The notes under the pieces: generated by a model
The model's database searches: none
What the model was told of the DNA's origin: nothing
Seen by the model: only the letters and a program-made list of their open reading frames with translations
From: Amphibalanus amphitrite
Lineage: Eukaryota; Arthropoda; Thecostraca; Balanomorpha; Balanidae
DNA: 64,000 bases
Direction: 5' to 3'
Assembly (NCBI RefSeq): GCF_019059575.1
Contig: NW_024882771.1
Location: forward strand, 62,001 to 126,000
Shown here: piece by piece, positions 24,701-36,700 of the stretch
Layout of the letters: every line of letters begins with the position of its first letter
Numbering within the stretch: the stretch's first letter is position 1
Translations under genes and position numbers: made by a program

Positions 24701-27700
24701 TTTGTGACCAAAAGAGAGCTGAGAGGCTGACTATGCATACCATTCGAAAGGCTGTTGAAAAAAGTTACCGACATCCCGCACACCGGCAGTTATACTCAGT
24801 TCCCACCTGTGTATCCAGTGCAGCAGCTGCTGGTCGCGGTCCTCGGTAAACACGCTGTGATCCACGTGTCGAGAATCAGTGGCCTCCTCTCCGCTCAGCT
24901 CACGGATCTTCTTGGCCACCTGAAGACACGAGCACTGGTTAGATTAACCATCGCACGATAAGGTCAAAAGGAAGGAGTGCTGTGAGTGAAATGATAATGC
25001 ATGCAGTTATGCAAGAGGTAGTTCGTCGGTTCATGACTTACGAGAGGCTAAGCAGATGGACAACATACTTCATCGTAACAATCATGACGAATCAGTGGCA
25101 GACTCTAGTCAAGATCCCACCCCACACACGTCCTCTCCCGAATTACCCATTCCCCGGGCCCACCTCGTCCTGGAAGGGTCGCGGCAGCGGCTGTCGCTGT
25201 ATCAGCGCCGCCATCACGCGGGACGCCAGGCAGTACCGCCTGAACCAGCTCCAGCGGTGGCTCTCGGCGATGGCCGGCAGCCGGTCAAACTCCAGCTCAC
25301 AGGCCAGCGCCGCCAGTTCCTTGCAGAAGGCGCTGTGCATCAGCTGCTTCCCGGCGCGCACCTGCGGCTCCTCGTACTCGAACTGTCGGTAGAGCGCCTC
25401 AGGCAGCGCCTGGACGAGCACGGACAGAGGGCCGGAGGGCGCGGTGTCGGCGCCGGGGGTGGCGGGCCGCCCGGTGACGGAGAGGAGGTATCGCAGCTGC
25501 TGCAGCGCCCAGCGGCGCGCCGACGGCTGCAGGGCGCTCAGCTGGGCACAGGCAGCCAGAGCTGCCGTCAGACGGGATACGGTGCCGGGCTCGCGGGCCG
25601 CACGAACGTCCAGCAGGTGTCTGTGAAGAGACCGGATAGGGACAGGTCAGAGGGCAACGTTAGCATCGTTAGCATCAATGCATAGAGTGCAGTTAGGTTC
25701 ACGTTAGCATCTACAATGTCAAATCATTGACCACTGCATACTCAGACCCATGTGTTGGACACATCCATTGTGTTGGAGTCTGAAATCGCAGTCAAATAAG
25801 AACATCACAAAACTTACCCATATGTTGCATGCAGATTCCGTTACCTTTCCATCAGATGTTGATGAATTATTACTCTTCCTCACTCACCACAATGTTTCTA
25901 CCAACACCCCTTGTCCGTCCTCCCACGTGCCCCGCCAGTGAACCAGCTGCCTCACCTGACCAGGTCGAGGCTGGGCCGCGACAGTATCCTGCGGTCGGAT
26001 CCGCCGGCGCCGGCCGTCTCCGCGCCGTGCGGCATCACCGGGTGCACGGTGAAGCGCCAGCCCCAGCTGCCGCCGCCGCCCAGCTCCGAAACGAACTTCC
26101 AGCGCAGCTCGTTACCGGAGACGCGCAGCTCGGTGCTCCAGTCGGCCGGGTCACGGCCGGAGCGGACGGCCAGTACCCGGCCGCCGGCGTCAGTGAGCGT
26201 GAGCGGGTCCCTGCGCCGCTCCGAGCAGCACTGCGGGTCGAACTCCACCCACAGGGACTCGGCGCCTGGAGGAAGAGAGAGAAAGGGGTCAGGCTCAACC
26301 CAGAGAGACTCGGCAGGGGAGGTAGGGTGAGTCAGACTCAACACAGACCCGGCGCCTGATAGTGGGAGAGGGGACCAAGGACGGAAAGAGGGTCAGAATA
26401 AACCCAGATCAACTCTGCATCTGAGGCAGCGGGAGTCGAAGGAGCCAGTCGAGCTGCTGCAAGCTACATACAGGGACCAGGAAAAGATAGTTCCAAGCCG
26501 TGTCTCTCCTACCCTCGAGACCTTTTCCCCTTCTCAGCCGTCTCACCTGGTATCCGGACTAGTCCCGATATGTTGGTGTCCCTCAGGTACGGGTGTGACG
26601 ACTCCTGGACGACGGGCGGCGGCAGGCGGGCCGCGCCGCCACCGCCGCTGGCCACGTCCTCCAGTTCAGTGACACAGGTCTCCAGAAGCATGGCGCTGAC
26701 TGCCGGCTGGCTGCGGCCCATCGCTGCAGCAGATGGGACAAGGTCAGCCGGTCAGGGAAAGCCAGGTCATAGGCTGCGGTAGAGGACATTGTCAGCTGGG
26801 ACAGGGCAGGTCACGTTGGGCGTGCGGGGAAAGACAAGTTCGTTGGATCAGGTTGCCAGTAGGACGTGCAGATGAAGCACCGAAGCTTGACAACCACGGC
26901 ATCCAGCGGCAGGGGAGTGGGAGTTGCACGTGGGTCATCCACAAAAAGGGAGCAGCAAAAGGCACAACCTATCGGTGAGGAATTCATACACTATCCAATT
27001 ACACTGGCGGCCTAAACTCCGATAATGCCCAAGTTCAGCGAGGGTCAGCGCGCCAAGGCTTATCCAAATACCAACACCACTCATCACTACTGGTCACCTC
27101 CCCTTCCCTGCCCTTGCTCTAACCTTTGAGCAGCTGCGCCAGCGCCCCGGTGGCGTCGTCTCGCACTCTGCCGGCGGCGGCCAGTTTCAGCAGGTCGACC
27201 AGGCCTCGCGCGTCGTCGGCCGTCAGTTGGGAGGTGAAGCTGTCCAGACGCAGCTCGGGCGTGCGCGCAGTCTCCACCTGACAAGAACAGAGGGGCGGTT
27301 AGCAGGGGTGTTGGCGTAGAGAGTATGGCTGGCCACCGGTTACAGGGGTATGGAGCCCAGGCCACTGAAGTGTCAGGACACGTGAAAATGCACCATTACG
27401 GGCGTTTAATAAGTAGGATATAGCTAAATGGAGAAGATGCAATGACAGGAGGATATTAATTACGAGACTTAGTCAAATGCAAACAATATTATCGTGCCTG
27501 CCAGTATCAGACTCGACTTGTCCTATAAGATCTCGGAACATCAAAAAGTAACACCCCTTCCTAGTTGAAAGAGCAACGCAACTTTTCACATCTGAACCAG
27601 CACCTTCCGAGATCGATTCACCAGTCCCCCGACCGACCTGTTCGGGTGCCGACAGCGTGGCCGCCAGCACGGTGATGGCCGCCTGGGACATTCTGCTGGA

Positions 27701-30700
27701 GACGGTGACCGCGCCGCCGTCAGCCGACGCCTCGTCTGACGCCGAGTCGGAGCCGGCCGCCGCCGCGCCGGCCCCGCCTCCGGCAGAGGCGGGGAGAGAG
27801 GCGGGCAGAGCGGCGGAGGCGGAGGCCGACAGGGAGACGGCCGCCGAGCTGGGACTCTGAGAGAGACAGCCGGAGGGAGGGAAGGAGGTCAGCTGATGTA
27901 GTGAGCTGACAAGGAGGGCAGTCGAAGTCGCGGCGTGCCGTCTGTGACCACTTCATCTCATGAACCATTGAACAAGGCATCATATGGCGTATGTAATATT
28001 CACGGTGAATACTATCTAAAGAAAGCCACAGCAAATGACAGCCCTCCAGTACATAAAAGATTCCTGCAAAACGTCCGATGCGTGACCATCACGCGTAAAT
28101 TTACAACAGTTGACGGCCCAACTGTACACATCTCATTGCTGAGTCTCAAAGTAAAAAGTACATCATCAGTATCATGCAAAGTGCACAGTGCATTGTGTTT
28201 TTTAACCCAGCAGCCACCACCACATGTGCCGCGGTCTCACCTGGTCCACCGTTTCGTCCAGTGACACGGGCGCCTCGCCGCCTCCGTCCGCCACCTCTGG
28301 GGTTACCGGTCCGGCAGAGACGGAGGGCGCCGACGAGTCCGAGCCCGACTGAGTGTCCTCGTCACACGAGTCCTGCCAGACGCCCGCCGCCGGCGCCGAG
28401 CAGACAGACGACGAGGCTGGCGCTGCGGGAGGGGATGATGAGTGATGTATGGGGCGGGAGCGTACATAACGGGCCGCATCAGTACGGTTAGTCATGGAGA
28501 GAACAGATTCAAAATCTTGTGAAGGGAATTTCCCATGGCAATTTAAATTATAACAACAAACAAGCAAAATGGTCTTATTCATGACCAGACTTTACATAGC
28601 ATCAGCAGCCAGGGAATACATCAAGATGACAGTTCGGAAAGACAATCCCCTACAAATTCATGCAACCACATCCACGGCTACTGGCCATAAGGCGGAGTCA
28701 CACTCACAGTGATCCGACTTCATGTGGTCGACGCTGGACATGACGGCGGCCAGTACCGTCTCCCGGGCCGTGGTGACCGCCAGAGCCTTCAGCAGACGCT
28801 GCAGAGCCATCTGCAACCGCGGAGACACGGGGAGTAGGTCTGGTATAAGAGACCGGGTAGAGTGTAGTCATCGCGAACTAATTGAACATAGCATACATAT
28901 TTTCATCAAGACACTGTGAATATATATTTTCATTAGCAGTGATGCTCCCCAGCCCATCGCCTTGCACCCGCCGGACGTCAAATCCATTCCTCACCTTCTG
29001 TCCTGCCTGCGACTCCATCAGCAGCAGTGACCTGGCCAGGGACATGTGGCGCGTCTTGGCTCTGGAGGCCGCTCCCGGCGCCGCCGCCGCCGCCTCGGCG
29101 CCGGCCGGGCTCGGTCGGACCGCCGCGGTCGGGGTCGAGCCGGGACCGGCGGCTGCGCTCAGAGTGTCGGCGCCCAGCGGGTCACGGCCCGATGGGAACA
29201 GCACAGGCTCGTGCTGAGCCGGAGCGCTCGGCTCGGGCGTGGTCCAGGCCACGCTGTGGCTCGAGCCGCACGAGACGCGCGACACGCGCACTCCCTCCAG
29301 GTCGTGGACCAGAGTGGGTTTGCGGTTTACTTGGGTGGAGCCGTTCCCCTGCTGGCCGTGGTCGTTGTCGCCCCACGCAAACACCTGACGGGGGGGGGGG
29401 GACGGGTTATTGGTCATATAAGGCCACATTCACTTTCAGTGGGGACCACGCCAGCGGGTAGTGCGTGATTTTGAATTATTTACCCGTCATGGCAGGCAGA
29501 GAGGAAATATATTCGGCTACCTCCATGGAAAGCACCCACGCCCTTTACAACTCAGAGACACACGAGCGCCGACCGATACCTAGCACACATTTCCATATTA
29601 TCAGTTCACGGGTATAACTCACTCCAGAACAAACCCCATCCACACAAACCCTTCTAACACGGACCCGCTCCCTGACTCTCCAGCTAAATCTGACCGTCCC
29701 CCGTACCCTACCTGTCCAGTATCGGTGACGGCCAGGCAGTGCAGCGCTCCGACTCCCACGTGCACCACTTTGTGTGACCGGAGCGCCTCCACCTGGCTGG
29801 GCCGGCGCACGTGCTGGTCCGTACCGTGCCCCAGACGGTAATAGTCGCCCTTTCCCCAGGTCCACACCTGGCAAGGGCAGAGGACACAATCACGCGATGT
29901 CGTACATGACAGTCTAATTATATCGAGTGCTGTTAATTGTCTCAATCCTCCGAACCACGAATTTATTAAAGATGGACAGTCGACAGGACTCTACTCCAGC
30001 CGTAAAACAAGCGCAAAGTCTACAAAAACACCTGGATGGTAAATGCACAAAATCCTGAACTTTCAGTGCCACTTCAAAGAAGTCTAGTATCAATGACGAC
30101 TCACCCATGAATCTCCCACTAGCCCGGCACCGGTACTGACCTGCCCGGTTCTGGTACGCGCCAGGCTGAACTGAGCGCCACACTCCACCTGACAGACCTC
30201 CAGGCCATTCAGACGCTCCACGTTGTGGGGACCGGCGCAGCCCTCGCTGCCGCCGCGGCCTGCGAGAACACAAACACACATAATTACTCCCTCGTACCCA
30301 TTCGCTATGAACAGCCTGCATATCAGTCGTAAAGCATAACTTGTTTTGGTAAATCAACTGCAGTCTGCAGTTCTAAATTTCTAAGAATCCTATTCAACGT
30401 ACGTCCGTGGCGTGCTTGCTTGTTTATTTTGTTGGGAGCTTAGCTCTTTGGTCCCGAAAAGGCTATTGCAGGAGACTTGTTTCTCGACAACTTCCCCAGC
30501 ACCTAATCTTACCGAGTTTCCCGAAGTCGCCGTCTCCCCATGAGAAGACCAGCCCCTTGTCGGTGAGGGCTAGCGTCTGGGCGTCACGTGAGCCGCAGGC
30601 CACCTGGACGACACGGTGGCCTACCAGAGCCTCCACCTGGCGGGCGGAAACAGTTCTCCAGCTTGTGAGAATAGTAACAATGACATTGATATGGTGACAA

Positions 30701-33700
30701 GCTGGGTAGGTTCGTCACACAATCGACTGGTTGCGCGCCTGATCACTTACGTTTTAGTGATAAAAACGCTTCATTCAAACCGGCGAATTAGGTTGCAACG
30801 TACACAGTTATCTTATTGCCACATTATCAGCTGAATGATCGACAAAAAAGGCCGCTTGATAAGCGATGACGGCAGAGTATCCCACTGCTGATACACGGAC
30901 CGCCCAAGTTATTAGCCCCTCTCACTCACCAGTTTGGGGGTGAGGTGGGTCTGTCCGTCGCCGTGCCCCAGCCGACCGTACTCTCCCAGTCCCCAGGTGT
31001 ACAGGTGGCCGCAGCTCGTAATGGCCGCCGAGTGCGAGCTGCCGGCGCTGATGTCCCGCACGCGCCGCGAGCGTAGAGCCATCACCTGACGCGGCTTGAA
31101 GCACGACTGGCGCGTGCCGTGGCCCAGCTTACCGTCGTCGCCCTCGCCCCACGAGAATACCTACGGGCGGAAGACAATCAGTCACAGATGTTAGTCACAC
31201 AAAATACATGACAGCGAGCAGTCAGTCGCACACAAAACAGCACAAAGATTGGTCAGCATTCCTGATTTGACATCATCTATTCAAAATAACTATAATCATC
31301 AATTCACAAACCGCACTCCCCCCCCCACCCCAATCCACTTTACAAACTTTTCCTCAAACACCGACCCAGCTGACGTCTCCAATTCCGTCCCTCACCTCCC
31401 CCTGAGGGCACCCCGTCCCTCACCTTCCCGTCCGCAGTGAGGGCGAGCGCGTGCCGTCCGCCAGAGTTGACGGCCACCTTCTTCACCACGTACTGGCTGA
31501 GCGAAGTCAGCTGACGCGGCGTACTGGTGATGATGCAGTGACCCAGACCCAGTCGGCCGTTCTTACCCTCGCCGCACGCGTACACCTGGCGAGAGACGGT
31601 GAAGTGGAGGTCAGGATGACAGCTAGTGGAGCCGTGTCGATGGAAGTCTACTTTGACGTGATTATCTGAGTGGAACACGGTCAGACACGAAGTCGAAAAC
31701 ATAAAGCTAGCCGCAAATGGTTTACATAGTCATGCTTACAACTCAATTAATGGGCATCGTCCACGTCGTCGACTTGCACTAAGACTTCGTTCGTTCGTTC
31801 ATTGGGGTTTACGGGCGCGTCGACTGCGGTGGTCATTTTGCGCCCATAACGCTGTACTGGTAAAGCGGATATGTCAACAGAGAACTGACGAACTGAAGAA
31901 GACTAGAACTACCTGAGATACGTTATACTAGTAAAACGAGTATATCACAGGAAAACTGATGGATTGAATATAAGAAAAGATGCTGCCGGATAAAACCCAG
32001 GGTGAGTCATCACCCAGCAGGTGGCGAATGGTGGTGCCTGGGGCAATGCGGCCGAGGCAGCGTGTCCGGTTTGGTTCGAGGTGCGGGCAACTTAAGAGAA
32101 TGTGAGTGACTGTGAGCGGCACGGCACAATGGCTACATGTTGGTTGATTATCTCCACGGAGGAGATAGCCATGCGTTGCATACGTATGCCCTATCCGTAG
32201 TCTGCAGAGGACCACTTCATGGTGTCTTTTGCCTTGAAAGCAGGACTGCCAGGGCTCCAGAGTAGGTTTCACCTTTCGTAGCTTCTCGGATCCATGGAGA
32301 CGCCACTCTGTCTGCCAGCTAAACGTCGTAAAAGATCGAACGGCTGGGTAAAAATCGTGAGCCGGCAGAGGCAAACGACGGAGGCAGGGGGCCGCGGCCG
32401 CGCGTCTTGCAGCCGCGTCGGCAAGCTCGTTGCCTCTTATGCCTACATGGCTCGGTATCCAGCAGAACTGGATGAATTTACCTGCTCGTTCCACCGACGT
32501 AAGACGAGATAAAATGTCTTGTACTATCGGGTTGTCTGGATTAAAACTCCGTAAAGATAAGAGGCTGCTAAGGGAGTCTGACAAGATCAGATAGCAGGAG
32601 CTGTCAGACACCTCGATAAAACACAAAGCCTTCTCAATCGCAACGAGCTCGGAAGAAAAAACAGAGGCAGAAGTTGGCAAAGAGAATGTGCGTGTGTCAT
32701 GACCAGTCACAAAAGCGCAGCCGACACCATGTTCTGTTTTCGAGCCGTCTGTAAAAACCGAGGTAAAACCATCATAAGAGGCAATGTGTTCCAGCGCCCG
32801 TGCTCGTAGTGTGCATGGCGGCTGATCGTCCTTCCTGATGTCTGTCAGTAAAAGATCGATTCGTGGATACGCATTTCTCCAGGGCGGCGAGGGCGCGTTC
32901 CATGTGCGCCTCACGCCGCGAAGAGAAATGTTTGCTTTTGAGAAGAGAGCTTGCATACGTCCACCGAAGGAAGTCGATCGACCAGCCACTCTGTCAGACC
33001 GACTGATCTCTCGCGAGAAGACATACGGGTATGCCGGGTGCGAGGGAAATTGACGAAGTTTTAAAACATACCGCATGCCCAACATCTGGCGACGGAAAGA
33101 TAGCGGTGGCTCGTGAGCCTCAGCCAGAACGCTGCTTGTTGGCGAAGTACGGAAAGCACCCGTAGCAACGCGAAGTGAGGCATGGTGAATGGTGTCAAGC
33201 ATTTTCTTACGCGACTCGCTGGCGCTGTCATAAATGAAACTTGCGTAGTCGAGCTTTGAACGTACCAGAGAGCGGTAAAGTAAAAGCAAGGTTCGTCGGT
33301 CAGCTCCATACGACGTACGTGATACACATTTTAAAATATTTAGAGTTTTAAAACATCTCTCACGAAGAGTTTTAAAATGCTCGTTGTACGTCAGACGTCT
33401 GTCCAAAACAACACCAAGAAACTTTGCAACCGGCTGCGTGGGGATATTTCGCCCGTAGAGGCGGATTCCAAGATCAGGATCGTGGCAGCGGCGGCGGCAA
33501 AAGTGAACAGCCACAGTCTTTGAAGTTGAGAACTTAAGGCCATTATCCTTGCTCCACTTTTCTAAACGCGTCACAGCAAGCTGAAGTTGTCGCGACGTGT
33601 GCCGCACACTTGAGGCGGAGAACCATACCGCCAAATCGTCAACAAAAAGGGATCTCCCTATAGCCGTTGGGAGTCTGTCGCCAATGTCATTAATCATGAT

Positions 33701-36700
33701 AGCAAAAAGTGCCACACTCAAGACGCCTCCCTGTGGAATACCATTCTCCTGAAGGTGGGAGCTGGACAAGTGGTTTCCAACCCTGACACGAAAGGTGCGA
33801 TAAGATAAAAAGTTGCAAATGAAAAAGCCCATACAGCCACGGATACCATAGCTGAGAAGCTTCCTCAAGATGATCTGCCGTAAAACTGTGTCGTAAGCAG
33901 CCTCAATATCAAAAAAGATAGCCCCAAGGTGTTTCTTTTCGGTAAAAGCTGTCCTCACTTCGGTGTCAAGAGCTAAGATATGGTCAACTGAACTGCGGTG
34001 TTTCCTGAAACCACACTGCGCGTCCGTAAAAATGTCGTTATGTTCCAGAAACCAACTCAAGCGAGCATTCACCATCTTCTCCATTAACTTGCAAAGAGCA
34101 GAGGTCAATGAGATAGGACGGTAGTGAAGTGGGTCAAGTCCCGACTTGCCAGGCTTTAAAATGGGGATCACCGTGGCCTCTTGCCATGCTGCAGGAAACA
34201 AACCGCTCTCCCATAGCGAGTTAAATATCGCTAACAGTGTTTCCAGGGCGATAGAAGGAAGGTGCTTCAACATGGAATTGTGAATGGCGTCTGGGCCCTC
34301 GGCGACACTTCGAAGCGAGGATATGGCGTGCTTCAGTTCAGTCATTGTAAAAGGCTCGTTATATTCTATATGATCGTCAGTGGAAAAATCCGCCAAGCCA
34401 AGCTGGGGTCGGGCTCGCCCTAGTGCGGGCTGCGAGGGAGCGTCACCCCGGCAGCGCTCTGAGAGTGTCCTAGCTATAGCCTCCGCGACATCAAAAGGAT
34501 GTATTATATCAGAGTTGTTCACCCTCAGAGTCGGAAGTGGAGAAGAGCTGAGCCGTCCCGAGATGCGCTTTATGCGTGACCACACCTGGCTCGTCGGAGT
34601 AAACCGGTTTAAAGAATTAACGTAGGTGCGCCATGATCTGACCTTTGCCTCTTTGATTGTGCGTCGTGCAAAAGCCCGCGCTTTTTTGAAAGCGATGAGG
34701 TTCTCCATGGTGCTGTTTCGGTTAAACTGCTTGAAGGCGCGTTTCCGTGCTCGGATTGCGTTCCTACACTCTTCCGTCCACCAAGGGACGGGAGTGCGGT
34801 GGGGCTGTCCTGATGTCTTAGGGATGCACGCTTCGGCGGAGCTTAAAAGTAAAGACGTAAAAGCTTCCGCCGATGGAATACAGCCGTCGGCACTGGACAA
34901 CGAGGTTTCCATCAAAACGGAAAACTCGGCCCAGTCGGCTTTATGCAGGTTCCACCGTTGTGGGCGCTTCCCCAGTGTCGGGGTATCCTGGTACGCAATC
35001 CACACCGGAAAGTGGTCACTGCCGAGTGGGTCGTCATGTACCGACCAAGTAAAGAGGTGAGCTAGAAGCGGACTTGCCAAACTCAGGTCAAGCGCCGATG
35101 TTTGGCCGGAAGGCAGAGTAAAATGGGTTCGCTGCCCTGTATTTAAAATACAAAGCGACTCATCGCAAATAAAACTTTCTAAGGCACGACCACGTGGGCC
35201 GATGTGATCACATCCCCATACCGTGCTATGAGCGTTGAAGTCGCCCACCACAAGGACTGGTGCCGGGAGCTCACAGAGAAGGTGGCGCAGGTCTGCCTCC
35301 GGGAAAGCTGTACCAGGAGGGAGGTATAACGAACAGACTGTGACTTCCCGGCGGTATAGGTGCACTCTCACAGCTACTGCTTGCAGAGGAGAGTTCAGAA
35401 GGAGCGGTGTGACTGGCAGACTGTGGTGCACTGCTATGAGGACACCACCATGTGCTATAGTGTCCGAATGCAGGTCCCTGCGGAAGACGGCATAGCCCCT
35501 GATGGTGCAAGTCATAGTTGGCGCCAGCTTGGTCTCCTGGAGACAGATTATGAAGGGGTTGCGCCCACGTATGACCGATTGCAAGTCCTGGAAGTTTGGT
35601 TTTAAACCTCTACAATTCCACTGCAGGATAAAATGTGCTATAGCTGTAGTTTTGAGCGCTTAGGTAAGCGAAAGGTGTCTAAAACTGTAGACTTTGGCTT
35701 GTGTTAAAAGAGGGCGAGGACTTAAAAACGCTCCTCGCCGCCGGGGCCCGGGCTACCACCAAAGACCACCTTTGGACGGCCCTCGCGGAGCCTTCCATCG
35801 GCAGACCTAGGACGGCCGGTAGCTCCCGGTTGAAACTTCAGCCGCGAGCGGGGGCTACCGTCGTTTGTCGGCGATAGCTCCCACGGAAGTGTGCGCTTCG
35901 TGGGGCGGCCTGGGGCGGGCGGCGGCCCCGCCGGTCTCGGTTCCGAAGGTGGCGTGCACGGAGGAGGCCGAGACCCCGACACCTCGCCCGTGGAGGGCGC
36001 CGGAGGGGCACCGGAGGGACGCTGTGAGGGGGGCAGTGGGGGCGGTGGGAACGGAGGAAGTGGAGGGGGTGGTGGGGGAGGTGGGGGAGGTGGGGGAGGT
36101 GGGGGCGGAGGTGGAGGAGGCGGAGGTGGAGGAGGGGGCGGAGGAGTAGGGGGAGGTCCCAGCAGAGGCGACGGGGCCGCCCCCGGGGCATCAGAGCCTC
36201 TATGGGCCGAAGACACTCGACGCTCCTCAAGAGCCTGGGCAATCCGGCGTTCCCGTCTGGCGTCCTGCTCTAACCGTTCCTCCTGACCGCGGCGCAGCGC
36301 AGCCATCACTGCAGTCTCCCTTGGCGGGGGTCGGTGCACTTCAGCAGACGTGCCCGGGGCCCGCTCAGCGGAGCGCAGTGGCGAGACCGGGCCCCGGCGA
36401 CGACCCCGGGCGAGGGTCCACTCGTCCTCCTGCTTCCTGCTTGGTGACGTCTGTGTGGCGGTGCACGACGACGCTTTAGAGCGCTCCTGTTGAACTGATG
36501 AGTTGCTGTGACTGTTGGCATCTGGGACAAAACAAAAGCCGAATGACTTCAGAATCGCTATTAGCTGACCGATGCTGTTGTTGGCATCAGTTTCAGTGGG
36601 GCAGCGCTGTCTAGAACCGTTGGCCACACTAGCATAAGACCGCTTGGGATGGAGGGCAGCAAAGCGGTCTCGGGCCTGACGAAATGACAGCCTTTCGGTG

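Noticed and set aside
35865-36286. Glu/Gly-rich plus-strand frames
   Set aside because: Antisense of the proline-rich part of retrotransposon ORF1.
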